64,000 nt of DNA from Paenibacillus terrae (GCF_000943545.1 NZ_JTHP01000020.1:21923-85922); one strand, 5' to 3'. Shown: positions 1 to 9,317, counted from the first letter of the stretch. Numbers and translations: made by a program. The notes: a model not told the origin generated them from the sequence alone.

Positions 1-225
1 AAACAGCTCGTCGAAGGTGGTTGCGGCAAATTCACCCATTTTAATAAGAACGCGGTCTGATGTGCGCAGCCACAGGTTACACCGGCATATATCCATATAA
101 TCACCGGAAAAAACGACGCGGCCATTCTCGACGGTCAGGTCCTCATATCCGAGTTCTCTGAGCTCCCGAGCCACGACGGCTTCAAGTCCCATCGGCGCAG
201 TTGCAATTAGTTGCAGTTGAGTCAT
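1..225 (-). CDS. THUMP-domain RNA methyltransferase (RlmL/YpsC type), N-terminal part, cut by window edge
   Basis: The gene runs off the left edge of the window; only the first 75 codons are visible on the minus strand. The protein begins MTQLQLIATAPMGLEAVVAR and reaches the motif TTFDELF, both typical of the N-terminal ferredoxin-like and THUMP region of the RlmL/YpsC family, which methylate guanine N2 in 23S rRNA. The Rossmann methyltransferase domain would lie outside the window. The start at 225 follows a GGAGTG ribosome site with about 10 nt spacing. The gene is divergent from the O-methyltransferase gene at 383. Family assignment rests on the N-terminus only, so the exact modified position is unknown. 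Confidence 0.75.
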   Translation of the reverse strand, partial: MTQLQLIATAPMGLEAVVARELRELGYEDLTVENGRVVFSGDYMDICRCNLWLRTSDRVLIKMGEFAATTFDELF

Positions 226-382
226 TAAACGTATTCACTCCGTCCCCATAATCATATAAGCTTGGTTCAATCCCTATAGTATAGGTCATTGTACACGAAG
301 AGACAAATAATTAAGGCAAATAATTTACGAAGGACATCGCGTTCAACCTGCGTTATGATAAAGCGAGAAGGAGAGATGAAAC

Positions 383-1027
383 GTGGAAATTACACCCAAT
401 ATGACGCCTGAACAATACGTAGACCAACTGGTACAGGAGGATGAAGCGCTCCGCGGCATCAGGGAGGCCATTATTGGAGAGGGAATGCCTGAGGTATCGG
501 TGGCTCATCCTTACGGGAAGCTGCTGACCTTTCTAATTGAGGTATCCGGCGCGCAGCAGGTACTGGAGATTGGCGCATTAGGCGGATACAGTGGATTATG
601 TCTGGCCCGTGGGCTGGGAGAAAAGGGACGCATTGTGTCATTGGAGCTGAAAGAAGCGTATGCGGCACTGGCACATAGACATATGGAGGAAAACGGCTAC
701 GGTGACCGTGTCGAATATCGTATCGGACCTGCAGCGGACAGCCTGAAGGAGCTTCAGGAAGAGGGGAGGACCTTTGATTTTTTCTTCATCGATGCCGATA
801 AGGAAAATTACCCGGTGTATCTGGAATATGCGATTGCTCTGGCGAATCCAGGAGCCATTATTGCGGGAGATAACTGTTTCCTTCGCGGACGGACGCTCAA
901 TACCGACAAGAACGGCCCTGCCGTACAGGCCGTGAGACGCTTTAACGAAACGATAGCTACGGACCCACGGCTGGTTAGTACGCTTTTACCAGCCTATGAC
1001 GGATTGGCGTTGGCACGAGTAAAATAG
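383..1027 (+). CDS. SAM-dependent O-methyltransferase, COMT/YrrM type
   Basis: A 214-residue class I methyltransferase of the Methyltransf_3 (catechol O-methyltransferase-like) family. The glycine-rich SAM-binding motif VLEIGALGGYSGL lies near residue 60, an acidic ribose-binding residue follows in IVSLELK, and the FIDADKENYPVY segment near residue 130 matches the metal-binding Asp region of this family. The GTG start at 383 is preceded by AAGGAGAG with good spacing. Such soluble enzymes methylate catechols or, in the case of YrrM/TrmR, a tRNA uridine-5-oxyacetate-type base; sequence alone does not separate these. It stands alone, convergent with the MFS gene, with a shared terminator between them. 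Confidence 0.85.
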   Translation: MEITPNMTPEQYVDQLVQEDEALRGIREAIIGEGMPEVSVAHPYGKLLTFLIEVSGAQQVLEIGALGGYSGLCLARGLGEKGRIVSLELKEAYAALAHRHMEENGYGDRVEYRIGPAADSLKELQEEGRTFDFFFIDADKENYPVYLEYAIALANPGAIIAGDNCFLRGRTLNTDKNGPAVQAVRRFNETIATDPRLVSTLLPAYDGLALARVK

Positions 1028-1073
1028 GTTGTAATGTTACTTATATAGCTATACAAAAAGTAGCTATACAAAA

Positions 1074-1114
1074 AAGAACCTCCTTGTCCACAAAATTGTG
1101 GATCGGAGGTTCTT
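1074..1114 (-). terminator. Intrinsic terminator between convergent genes
   Basis: Stem AAGAACCTCC / GGAGGTTCTT with an inner CCACAA/TTGTGG hairpin. On the minus strand it is followed by a run of Ts, so it mainly ends the MFS transcript; on the plus strand the T tract is weak. Confidence 0.75.
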
Positions 1115-1151
1115 GTCTGTTCTGGAAGGCTGCCCTTACGAGAGGGCTATT

Positions 1152-2372
1152 TTACCTGAAATCAGGTGCTGGCTTACGATCGTAGAGCTTCATACGTACC
1201 CAGAATATGTTGACGATCAGCAGGACACCTGACATGATGAATAGTCCTTCGATGCCGATAAATCCGGACAGCACCCCGCCAATGACAGCGCCCAGCATAT
1301 TACCAAGCGACAGCGAGCTGGTATTGAAGCCGAACGAACGGCTTTCCATGCCTTCCGGTGTATACGTGCGAATCAGCGCGTTTACGCTCGGCAGCAGACC
1401 GCCCATAAATATACCCATGAAAAAACGAATCGTGACGAGCTGCCACACCTGATTGACAAAAGCCTGTGGAATGAGCATAAGTGCTGTTCCGAGCAGAGCG
1501 AGGGTCAAAATGCGGTGTGCCCCGATCTTGTCACTCAATCTTCCAAGCAGCGGCGCAGCGACCATATTGGATACGCCGGTAATGGCTGTAACAAAGCCAG
1601 CAATGAGCGCAATTCCTTCTGCCGACCCATACAGCTTTTGCACATATAACGGCAACAAAGATACCGTACTGATCATGGCAAACTGGAGCAGGAACGTTAC
1701 GGTAAACAGAGCCGGAAGCTGGGGCGTATGGCTTAGCTCCTTTAATCCGGCAAGAACCGAAATTTGCGGTATTCGTGCAGCTTCGGCTTTGCTGAAATCT
1801 TCCTTAACCAGAAACATTGCGATGAGAGAGGCTACAAGAATAAGAGCGCCTGTAATGTAAAAGATCGGTCTGAATCCAACCCAGTCAGCCAAAAAACCGC
1901 CCATCAGAGGGCCGAGAATCGTACCCGCCATCTGACCGGATTGCATAATCCCCATAGCGAAACCGGTCCGTTCTTTGGGTGTGGTACCCGACACCAGAGA
2001 AATCGAAGCCGGATTGAAGCCTGAAATCGTACCGTTCAGCAGACGAAGCGCCAACAGTTGCCACGGATGGGTGACCAAACCCATGCAGCCGATCACCAGA
2101 GCCATACCGAAACCCGAGCGGAGCAGCATTGCTTTGCGCCCATATCGGTCAGCCAGCTTGCCCCATAGAGGCTGGAACATAAATGAAGTCAAAAAGTTTG
2201 CGGCAAAAATAACTCCGGCCCACAGCCCGATATCATGTTCTCCCTTCACATGAAGGTCTTGAGCCAGATAGAGGGCGAGGAATGGAGTAATCATCGTAAT
2301 ACCCGCATTGACCAGAAACTGACCGAACCAAAGCACAATGAGATTGACTTTCCACGTCTCCCACGTTTTCAA
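1152..2372 (-). CDS. MFS drug:H+ antiporter, DHA1 type (12 TMS)
   Basis: A 406-residue major facilitator with about 12 hydrophobic segments. Motif A reads GKLADRYGRKAML (after TM2), and the TM5 antiporter motif C region reads GQMAGTILGPLMGG, so proton-coupled efflux of small molecules from the cytoplasm is expected; the substrate cannot be read from sequence. The start is TTG at 2372 with AAGGAAGTG upstream. The leader has an extended -10 (TGCTATACT on the minus strand near 2470) and a perfect inverted repeat at 2415-2431 that could bind a regulator. Divergent from hemE; no regulator gene is adjacent. Confidence 0.85.
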   Translation of the reverse strand: MKTWETWKVNLIVLWFGQFLVNAGITMITPFLALYLAQDLHVKGEHDIGLWAGVIFAANFLTSFMFQPLWGKLADRYGRKAMLLRSGFGMALVIGCMGLVTHPWQLLALRLLNGTISGFNPASISLVSGTTPKERTGFAMGIMQSGQMAGTILGPLMGGFLADWVGFRPIFYITGALILVASLIAMFLVKEDFSKAEAARIPQISVLAGLKELSHTPQLPALFTVTFLLQFAMISTVSLLPLYVQKLYGSAEGIALIAGFVTAITGVSNMVAAPLLGRLSDKIGAHRILTLALLGTALMLIPQAFVNQVWQLVTIRFFMGIFMGGLLPSVNALIRTYTPEGMESRSFGFNTSSLSLGNMLGAVIGGVLSGFIGIEGLFIMSGVLLIVNIFWVRMKLYDRKPAPDFR

Positions 2373-2414
2373 TGTGCTTTCACTTCCTTTCTGTCATTTC
2401 TTGCTGATGCAAAA

Positions 2415-2431
2415 CTACTTATCCTAAGTAG
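2415..2431. promoter_or_regulatory. 17-bp perfect inverted repeat in MFS leader
   Basis: CTACTTA-TCC-TAAGTAG is a 7+3+7 palindrome between the likely MFS promoter and its start codon, a position suited to a repressor operator. No binding protein is identified. Confidence 0.35.
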
Positions 2432-2534
2432 AACTTCCCGGAGCTTTAAAAAAGCCATTTCTCTAGTATAGCACACTTCATTGAAACTTTATCCAAATGT
2501 CATGGGTTTGTCATGGATTGTCCGCCAGCGGCAG

Positions 2535-2563
2535 TTGTTACGACTCCTGAAAAAGGGCATAAT
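2535..2563 (+). promoter_or_regulatory. Putative sigma-A promoter of the hem cluster
   Basis: TTGTTA, 17-bp spacer, CATAAT; the -10 ends 39 nt before the hemE start, leaving a short leader with a GGAGG ribosome site. Confidence 0.5.
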
Positions 2564-2602
2564 AAAATACAGTAGTTACGATTCGAACTGGAGGCTGAAG
2601 TC

Positions 2603-3649
2603 ATGACCTACAACGATACCTTTATCCGCGCTTGCCGCAAGCAGGCTGTGGATCATATTCCCGTATGGTACATGCGGCAGGCCGGAAGGTATGATCCTGA
2701 ATATCGCAAAATTAAAGAGAAATACACGTTGCTTGAAATTTGTCGTCAGCCTGAGTTGGCCGCAGAAGTGACCTTAATGCCCGTGCGCAAGCTAGGGGTG
2801 GACGCTGCTATTTTATATTCTGATATTATGAATCCGGTGGCCTCGCTGGGGGTTGATTTTGATATTGTCAAAAATATTGGTCCGGTTATTGATAATCCGA
2901 TTCGTACAGCAGCGGACGTGGACAAGCTGCGCCCGATTGATGTAGAACGAGATCTGGGTCATATTTTGGAAACGATCCGTATTTTGGACCGTGAGCTGGA
3001 GGTACCACTGATTACGTTCGCCGGAGCTCCTTTTACAATTGCGAGTTATTTAATAGAAGGCAGACCGTCCAAGGGGTATATCCGCACTAAAGCCATGATG
3101 TATGGAGAGCCTGAATTATGGCGTCGGCTGATGGACAAGCTTGGAGACATGGTTATTACATACGTGCGTGCCCATATCGCTAACGGTGGCAAGGCATTTC
3201 AACTGTTTGACAGCTGGGTAGGGGCGCTTTCGCCTCATGATTTCCAAACGCTTGTGTTGCCGACGATTACACGTATTTTCCATGAGCTGTCCGATCTGGA
3301 CGTACCGAAAATTTATTTTCCAGGTGTAAGCTCCGGTGAGTTGCTTCCGCTGCTGGGCGGGGTAAAAGCCGATGTGATCGGACTGGACTGGCGGGTGAGT
3401 ATACCTGAAGGACGCCGTCGTTTGGGGAATGCTTTTGGTGTGCAGGGAAATCTGGATCCTTACGTGCTCACAGCGCCGTTAGATGTAATTAAACAGTACG
3501 CGAAAACGATTGTGGATGAAGGAATTTTGGAGCCGGGATATATTTTTAATCTGGGTCACGGTTTATTTCCAGAAGCTTCGTTAGATAAGCTGAGAGAGCT
3601 TACAGAGTATGTGCACGAGTATTCCCGTTCCGTTTTGACAAAGAAGTAA
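2603..3649 (+). CDS. hemE: Uroporphyrinogen III decarboxylase
   Basis: A 348-residue cytosolic enzyme that removes four carboxyls from uroporphyrinogen III to give coproporphyrinogen III. The family signature VWYMRQAGRYDPEYR lies at residues 21-35, and the catalytic Asp region ILYSDIMNP follows near residue 75. Length matches the family. The ATG follows a GGAGG site. It is the first gene of a three-gene heme cluster; hemH starts 31 nt after the stop and hemY closely follows, so all three are probably co-transcribed from the promoter at 2535. Confidence 0.97.
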   Translation: MTYNDTFIRACRKQAVDHIPVWYMRQAGRYDPEYRKIKEKYTLLEICRQPELAAEVTLMPVRKLGVDAAILYSDIMNPVASLGVDFDIVKNIGPVIDNPIRTAADVDKLRPIDVERDLGHILETIRILDRELEVPLITFAGAPFTIASYLIEGRPSKGYIRTKAMMYGEPELWRRLMDKLGDMVITYVRAHIANGGKAFQLFDSWVGALSPHDFQTLVLPTITRIFHELSDLDVPKIYFPGVSSGELLPLLGGVKADVIGLDWRVSIPEGRRRLGNAFGVQGNLDPYVLTAPLDVIKQYAKTIVDEGILEPGYIFNLGHGLFPEASLDKLRELTEYVHEYSRSVLTKK

Positions 3650-3680
3650 TCAATCCAAAATGTTAAGAGGTGATGTGCTG

Positions 3681-4622
3681 ATGAAAACCAAAGTGGGTGT
3701 ACTGGTTATGTCCTACGGGACACCGGAAAGTTTGGATCAGGTGGAAGCCTATTATACGCATATTCGTCGTGGTAACCCTCCTTCCCCGGAGCAATTGAAA
3801 GAATTAAAGGACCGTTATGAAGCCATTGTGGGCGGTGTATTTCCGCTACGTCAAAATACGGATCGTCAGGTTCAAAATCTGCAAGAAACCTTAAATCGGG
3901 AAAATCGTAATCCGGATATTGAATTTGTCTGCTATCAGGGACTCAAACATGCCAAGCCGTTCATCGAGGATGGCGTGGAGGCTATGGTGCAAGACGGTAT
4001 CCGTACAGCGGTAGGTGTCGTGCTGGCTCCGCATTATTCCGTAATGAGTGTAGGCACTTATATTAAGCGCGCACAGGCCAAGGCACAGGAACTGAATCTG
4101 GCTATATCGTTTGTGGAAAGCTATCATCTTCATCCAAAGCTGATCAAGACGTTGACCGAGCGTGTAAATGCAAAGCTGGCGCTTTTCGAAGAGGCAGGGG
4201 CGAATCGGGACGAGGTACGTGTATTGTTCAGTGCGCACAGCTTGCCTGAGCGGATTCTGGCGATGGGTGATCCTTATGTAGAGCAATTGATGGCTACTTC
4301 GCAAGCTGTTGCGGACAAGGCAGGAATCACGAACTGGAAGTTTACGTGGCAAAGCGCGGGCCGTACAGCAGAGCCTTGGCTCGGTCCTGACATCCTGGAT
4401 ACCATGCATAGTCTCAAGGAAGAGCAGGTTGAATATGTGCTGGCTGCGCCAGTCGGCTTCGTTTCAGATCATCTAGAGGTACTATACGATCTGGATATTG
4501 AGGCGCAGGCTTTGACGAAGGAACTGGATATGCGTTTCCAGCGGATTGATTCGCTTAACAGTGATCCATTGTACATGGAGACGCTTAGCGATGTCATCAT
4601 AGACCAATGGAAAAAGGGATGA
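3681..4622 (+). CDS. hemH: Ferrochelatase (coproporphyrin-type, CpfC)
   Basis: A 313-residue ferrochelatase. The metal-site His lies in FSAHSLPERIL and the conserved Glu in GFVSDHLEVLYD, both diagnostic. In Firmicutes this enzyme inserts iron into coproporphyrin III rather than protoporphyrin IX (family knowledge). An in-frame ATG at 3660 exists, but the AGAGGTGAT ribosome site sits between it and the ATG at 3681, so 3681 is chosen. Second gene of hemE-hemH-hemY. The final enzyme of the coproporphyrin route, HemQ/ChdC, is not in the window. Confidence 0.95.
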   Translation: MKTKVGVLVMSYGTPESLDQVEAYYTHIRRGNPPSPEQLKELKDRYEAIVGGVFPLRQNTDRQVQNLQETLNRENRNPDIEFVCYQGLKHAKPFIEDGVEAMVQDGIRTAVGVVLAPHYSVMSVGTYIKRAQAKAQELNLAISFVESYHLHPKLIKTLTERVNAKLALFEEAGANRDEVRVLFSAHSLPERILAMGDPYVEQLMATSQAVADKAGITNWKFTWQSAGRTAEPWLGPDILDTMHSLKEEQVEYVLAAPVGFVSDHLEVLYDLDIEAQALTKELDMRFQRIDSLNSDPLYMETLSDVIIDQWKKG

Positions 4623-4629
4623 GGACATT

Positions 4630-6075
4630 ATGGAGCAAAAACTACGCAATATTGTGATTGTAGGCGGAGGATTGACCGGACTGAGCGCAGCTTTTTATAC
4701 ACGTAAAATGTACAAAGAAGCAGGCTACACACCACGGATTACGCTGGTGGAGAAGGCCCCGGTGCTGGGCGGGAAAATCGAAACGTTGCATAAAGACGGG
4801 TTTGTGATTGAAAAAGGGCCGGATTCCTTTCTGGCCCGTAAAACGGCTATGATCGACCTGGCAAAAGAGCTGGAGCTGGATCATGAGCTGGTAAGCACGA
4901 ATCCTGAGGCGAAAAAAACATACATTTTGCATGGAGGTCAGCTTCATCCGATGCCCCCCGGTCTGGTACTGGGAATTCCGACGGAGCTGCAACCATTTCT
5001 GCGAAGCGGGCTCATCTCTTTGGGCGGCAAGCTGCGGGCCATGATGGACTTTGTTATTCCGCCTCGGCGCATACCCGGTGATGAAGCCTTGGGTGATTTT
5101 ATCGAACGCCGACTGGGCAAAGAAGTGCTGGAAAATGTAACCGAGCCGCTGCTGGCTGGCATATATGCTGCCAATATGAAGACGCTGAGCTTGCAGGCGA
5201 CCTTCCCGCAATTTGCTGAAGTAGAGCAGCAATATGGAAGCCTCATTCACGGGATGATGACCGGAAGAAAGCCAGCCGAGACGCATACAGGCACGAAAAA
5301 AAGTGCTTTCCTGACCTTCCGACAAGGACTGCAAAGTTTGGTACATGCGTTACTGAATGACTTGCATGACTGTGATTTGCGTATAGGCGTTGCTGTTACA
5401 GAGTTCACAAAGACAGCAGACGGTGAAGGAAGCATCTACCATGTTGTACTGGATAATGGGGAGACGTTGGAGGCGGACGATCTATTTATCACGACTCCGA
5501 ATTTTGCCGCTGCGCCGTTGTTGCGGGGACATGTAAAGGTGGCGGCACTGGAAGCCGTTAATTATGTGTCCGTGGCGAATGTGGTCATGGCCTTTAATAA
5601 AAAAGACATCGAGAATGTCTTTGATGGTTCCGGTTTTCTGGTTCCCCGTAAAGAGGGACGCAGTGTGACGGCCTGTACGTGGACGTCCGCCAAGTGGCTG
5701 CATACCAGTCCGGACGATAAAGTACTGCTGCGCTGTTATGTGGGGCGTGCTGGAGCCGAAGAAACGGTAGAGCTACCCGATGATGAACTGACTGCGCTGG
5801 TACGTAAGGATTTGCAGGACATGATGGGCGTTACGGCGACTCCGCTATTTACGGAAATTACCCGTCTTCGCCACTCCATGCCGCAATATCCGGTAGGACA
5901 CCCTCAGGCTATCGCCGATCTGCGTGAAGAACTGCGTACAACGATGCCGGGAGTGTATGTTTTGGGTGCTGGCTATGATGCCATCGGCTTGCCGGATTGT
6001 ATCCGTCAGGCCAAGGAATGGGCCTCTGTCGCCGTCCAAGCTGCGGAACGGGAAGCGGTCGAGGTACAGGTATAA
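4630..6075 (+). CDS. hemY: Coproporphyrinogen III oxidase / protoporphyrinogen oxidase family flavoprotein (CgoX)
   Basis: A 481-residue FAD-dependent oxidase. The N-terminal dinucleotide-binding motif IVIVGGGLTGLSA lies at residues 8-20, the second FAD segment VEKAPVLGGKIET follows, and the C-terminal FAD motif YVLGAGYDAIGLPDC matches the HemY/CgoX family. In Gram-positives it oxidises coproporphyrinogen III to coproporphyrin III, feeding HemH. It begins 7 nt after hemH, which indicates translational and transcriptional linkage. A terminator follows at 6104. The name hemY is used in the Bacillus sense. Confidence 0.95.
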   Translation: MEQKLRNIVIVGGGLTGLSAAFYTRKMYKEAGYTPRITLVEKAPVLGGKIETLHKDGFVIEKGPDSFLARKTAMIDLAKELELDHELVSTNPEAKKTYILHGGQLHPMPPGLVLGIPTELQPFLRSGLISLGGKLRAMMDFVIPPRRIPGDEALGDFIERRLGKEVLENVTEPLLAGIYAANMKTLSLQATFPQFAEVEQQYGSLIHGMMTGRKPAETHTGTKKSAFLTFRQGLQSLVHALLNDLHDCDLRIGVAVTEFTKTADGEGSIYHVVLDNGETLEADDLFITTPNFAAAPLLRGHVKVAALEAVNYVSVANVVMAFNKKDIENVFDGSGFLVPRKEGRSVTACTWTSAKWLHTSPDDKVLLRCYVGRAGAEETVELPDDELTALVRKDLQDMMGVTATPLFTEITRLRHSMPQYPVGHPQAIADLREELRTTMPGVYVLGAGYDAIGLPDCIRQAKEWASVAVQAAEREAVEVQV

Positions 6076-6103
6076 TTAAATGAATGGAGCTACTTGAATA
6101 ACG

Positions 6104-6137
6104 AACCCTTCGCAATCCAAGCGAGGGGTTCTATTTA
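6104..6137 (+). terminator. Intrinsic terminator of hemEHY
   Basis: Stem AACCCTTCGC / GCGAGGGGTT followed by CTATTTAT; the T tract is modest. Confidence 0.65.
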
Positions 6138-6229
6138 TACCGAAATTTGATATATAATGGAGAAGGTGTCAAAATCGCCGGATCATTCAAGAATGTAATG
6201 CATATGCAATAGCATAGAAGGAGTGAAGA

Positions 6230-7717
6230 ATGTACCCTCCCAGATCACAGAAAAATGAAGGTCGAAAGAAAGCAAGGAAGCGAAAAATAGGCAAGGCCTG
6301 GATCATTACGAATCTGGTCCTGCTGCTTATGATCGTAGGTCTTTTCGGATATTATTACATATTTGAACATGGGAAGAGTAGCTCTCTTGCGGAAAACGCC
6401 GGACTATTGCAACAGGAGAACAAGGGCAAAACGGATTCAGTGGATGGAGGACAGTCTTCTAGCCCGATAAGAGAGAACGTTACAGCCGTTTCAAATGAAC
6501 AACCGGACGACAGCTCCAAAAAAGATGAGCACACTGCTGACGATAAAACGGAGCATTCTTCTGATACTGCTACAGTTACAGACAGCCGCCCCGCGACCTC
6601 ATCTGACACAAATGTTGCCGAAGGCAACTCGTCAGAATCAGGAGTATCTTCAGAGAACGCCGGGCAATCACCGGACAGCTCTTCAAATAAGGATGCATCG
6701 GACAGCGGGAATTCTGCTGACCCCAATGAATCGGAGCAGGGAAAGAACGTGGCATCGGATGGAACAGCTTCACCGACAGTCACGCTCCATTTTGTAGGGG
6801 ATGTGCAGTTTTCTGGTAAAGTTGAGCAGCGCTTGGAAAAGAACGGATTTGATTTTCCATATCAATATCTCGGTAATCTGTTTCGCAAGGACGATCTGAC
6901 GATAGCCAATCTGGAAACGCCGGTTACAACCGCGGGCGTGGGTGCGCTGAATAAAACGTATGTGTATAAGTCTTCTCCCAAGGCGTTGACTGCGTTGGCT
7001 GCGGCAGGAATAGACGCTGTAAATTTGGCCAACAATCATATTTTGGATCAGGGCATAGACGGATTACTGGATACGCTGAAATATTTGAAAGAAAATGATA
7101 TAGCGTATACCGGAGCCGGGCGTAATGCAAAAGAGGCGTATGCTCCGCACTATTTTGAACGTAAAGGTATTAAAATTGCGTTGCTGGGAGCTACACGGGT
7201 TATGCCCGAGGCCAACTGGAATGCAGGCGTCAAACAGCCCGGTGTTGCAGGAGCCTACGATTCGACCGCGATCGTGAAGTCGATTCGTGAGGCGCGCAAG
7301 CAGGCTGATTTGGTTATTATCATTGCCCATTGGGGCAAGGAGCGCGTGACTGTATTGGAGCCTCATCAAACCGAGCTATCGCATGCTTTTATAGATGCAG
7401 GGGCAGATCTCGTAATCGGAGGTCACCCGCACGTGCTACAGGGGATGGAGCAGTATAAAGGCAAATGGATTGCATACAGCACAGGCAATTTTATTTTTTC
7501 TAAATCTACAGTACCAGCCACCTGGGATACAGCGATATTTCAGGCAACTTGTACCCGGGCTGGGGCTTGCAGGATGAAGCTGACTCCTTACCGGGCGGAG
7601 CTGGGGCAACCAGTTCCAATGAAGGATGCGGAAGCCAGCAAAATTTTGCAAGGAGTAGCGGCGATGTCACCGGCTAATGTTTCTGTAGGCGCAGACGGTA
7701 CAGTAACCGCCCGATAG
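6230..7717 (+). CDS. Membrane-anchored CapA/YwtB-like metallophosphatase-fold protein
   Basis: A 495-residue protein with three parts: a Lys/Arg-rich cytoplasmic start, one membrane segment at about residues 24-45, and a long Ser/Asp/Glu/Thr-rich low-complexity linker (about 55-180) ahead of a C-terminal PGA_cap domain. Visible motifs include LHFVGDVQFSG, IANLETPVT, NLANNHILDQG and the late GGHPHVLQG, the calcineurin-like metal-site pattern of the CapA/PgsA family. These proteins act outside the membrane in poly-gamma-glutamate or related capsule production, but no capBC partners are nearby, so a capsule role is unproven. A TATAAT at 6153 precedes it. Probably monocistronic. Confidence 0.85.
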   Translation: MYPPRSQKNEGRKKARKRKIGKAWIITNLVLLLMIVGLFGYYYIFEHGKSSSLAENAGLLQQENKGKTDSVDGGQSSSPIRENVTAVSNEQPDDSSKKDEHTADDKTEHSSDTATVTDSRPATSSDTNVAEGNSSESGVSSENAGQSPDSSSNKDASDSGNSADPNESEQGKNVASDGTASPTVTLHFVGDVQFSGKVEQRLEKNGFDFPYQYLGNLFRKDDLTIANLETPVTTAGVGALNKTYVYKSSPKALTALAAAGIDAVNLANNHILDQGIDGLLDTLKYLKENDIAYTGAGRNAKEAYAPHYFERKGIKIALLGATRVMPEANWNAGVKQPGVAGAYDSTAIVKSIREARKQADLVIIIAHWGKERVTVLEPHQTELSHAFIDAGADLVIGGHPHVLQGMEQYKGKWIAYSTGNFIFSKSTVPATWDTAIFQATCTRAGACRMKLTPYRAELGQPVPMKDAEASKILQGVAAMSPANVSVGADGTVTAR

Positions 7718-7790
7718 TTGTCGAAGGAATCTTTTACACGAGGCTGGTCTGTATTGAGGCTACCACTTGTGGATGGAGGTCATAACCGGA

Positions 7791-8564
7791 ATGGATCATT
7801 TGTGCGTGGCTCACCGTGGTTTTTCGGGAATTGCTCCCGAGAACACGTTGGCGGCCTTTAAGCTTGCGATCGATCAGCCGTTTGTGCGCTGGATTGAGCT
7901 GGATGTACAACTGTCGAAGGACGGCGTTCCGGTGGTCATTCATGATTTCACGCTGGAGCGCACGACTAACGGCACAGGTCGGGTGAAGGATACGGACTGG
8001 AAAGAGCTGAAACGTCTGGATGCAGGTGGCTGGAAAAGCACGGAATATCAAGGTGAAAGCATTCCTGCTCTCGCACAAGTGCTGGATCTGTGTCGTGGCC
8101 GCGTATCGCTCAATATTGAGCTAAAAACCGCAGGGGATATGTATCCGGGGCTGGAGAAGGCTGTACTCCGTGAAATTGTGGCGCGGGATATGGAGAATGA
8201 GGTGGTATTGACCTCTTTTGAGCGTTCCGCTTTACGTCGGGCCAAAGAGCTGGCTCCAGGTATCCGTACCGGTCTGATTATTGATGCTCGTCCGGATGAT
8301 CTGGCAAAGCAGTTGGAAGGGCTGCAATGCTCTTTTCTATCCATGGGCTACCCGCGTTTGGATCGAAAGCTGATGAAAGACTTGACCGGACGCGGTATCA
8401 CTGTCATGGCGTGGACGGTGGATGACCGTAGCATTATGCGAAGATTGGCCTCGTTACATCCTGAATTGATGATTTGTACCAATTGGCCGGATCGCTGGGA
8501 GCAGGTTTTTTTGCATTCCAAGCACCGGATGTGGCACTATATACGTAATCTATTTATTAAATAA
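7791..8564 (+). CDS. Glycerophosphodiester phosphodiesterase
   Basis: A 257-residue GDPD-family enzyme that hydrolyses glycerophosphodiesters to glycerol-3-phosphate and an alcohol. The catalytic start CVAHRGFSGIAPENT carries the conserved HRG and ENT elements, ELDVQLSKDGVPVVIHD holds the metal-binding Glu/Asp and second His, and the C-terminal MAWTVDD is a further signature. No signal peptide is evident, so it is probably cytosolic. In-frame TTG (7767) and ATG (7773) exist upstream, but the GGAGGTC site at 7774 points to ATG 7791. It lies 36 nt ahead of the FAH-family gene and may share a transcript with it. Confidence 0.92.
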   Translation: MDHLCVAHRGFSGIAPENTLAAFKLAIDQPFVRWIELDVQLSKDGVPVVIHDFTLERTTNGTGRVKDTDWKELKRLDAGGWKSTEYQGESIPALAQVLDLCRGRVSLNIELKTAGDMYPGLEKAVLREIVARDMENEVVLTSFERSALRRAKELAPGIRTGLIIDARPDDLAKQLEGLQCSFLSMGYPRLDRKLMKDLTGRGITVMAWTVDDRSIMRRLASLHPELMICTNWPDRWEQVFLHSKHRMWHYIRNLFIK

Positions 8565-8599
8565 TTGGACTATATACGCGGGAAGGGTGACGGGTCGTA

Positions 8600-9223
8600 A
8601 TGAACGTGGAAATTCGTAATGTCTACTGTGTCGGGCGCAATTATAAGCTGCATGCCGAGGAACTGGGAAATGAGGTTCCTACAGAACCGATGATTTTTTT
8701 AAAGCCTTCCCATGCGGTAGTACCGCTGGATGGAGCAACACTGGAGCTTCCTAAAGATCAAGGAGACATTCATTATGAGACAGAGCTGGTTGTGGCGGTA
8801 GGCCGTAATTACGAACCGGGTATGTCTGCGGAAACGATGCTGAATGCATTTGCCCTTGGTATTGATTTTACCCTGCGTGATGTACAAAGCGTTCTCAAGA
8901 AAAAGGGTCACCCATGGACGGCGGCTAAAGGTTTCAAATTTTCTGCTCCCGTTACACCGTTCTTGCCTTTAGAGAAACTGGACACGCTGGAGCAGCAGGA
9001 TTTTTCATTGCTCAAAAATGGACAGGAAGTACAACGCGGCCATATCAAGGATATGATTTTTTCCATCGAGCATATCATTGATTACATAGCGACCCATTAT
9101 GGACTGGGTGAAGGCGATATTATTTTTACAGGCACTCCGGCAGGTGTAGGGCCTATAACGAGTGGAGATCGCTTCGAGCTATTTTGGGGAACTGACCATC
9201 AAGGAAGCTGCACAATCGGTTAA
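8600..9223 (+). CDS. Fumarylacetoacetate hydrolase (FAH) family protein
   Basis: A 207-residue member of the FAH/YcgM superfamily. It opens with YCVGRNYKLHAEELGNE, contains FLKPSHAV, the metal-ligand HYETELVVAVG (Glu-x-Glu) and the C-terminal IIFTGTPAGVGP, all conserved features of FAH-fold hydrolases and decarboxylases acting on diketo acids. Substrate is unknown: oxaloacetate decarboxylase, acylpyruvase or tautomerase activities all occur in this family. The ribosome site is AAGGGTGA. A terminator follows at 9318. Confidence 0.88.
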   Translation: MNVEIRNVYCVGRNYKLHAEELGNEVPTEPMIFLKPSHAVVPLDGATLELPKDQGDIHYETELVVAVGRNYEPGMSAETMLNAFALGIDFTLRDVQSVLKKKGHPWTAAKGFKFSAPVTPFLPLEKLDTLEQQDFSLLKNGQEVQRGHIKDMIFSIEHIIDYIATHYGLGEGDIIFTGTPAGVGPITSGDRFELFWGTDHQGSCTIG

Positions 9224-9317
9224 GTTGATCCGTGTGATTGCATAATTAAGTTGGTTAAAAAGGGAGTTCTCTTGGTAGTTGGGCAGTATGGAAGGATTTC
9301 CGCAGGCAAGAATGTAA

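Noticed and set aside
1045..1073. Short tandem repeat of TAGCTATACAAAAA
   Set aside because: Only two copies next to a terminator; no sign of function.
4642..5346. 234-codon minus-strand frame opposite hemY
   Set aside because: Shadow frame; low-complexity, His/Gln-rich composition typical of antisense reading.
6355..6783. 142-codon minus-strand frame opposite the CapA-like gene
   Set aside because: It mirrors the Ser/Asp-rich linker codons of the real gene and has no ribosome site.
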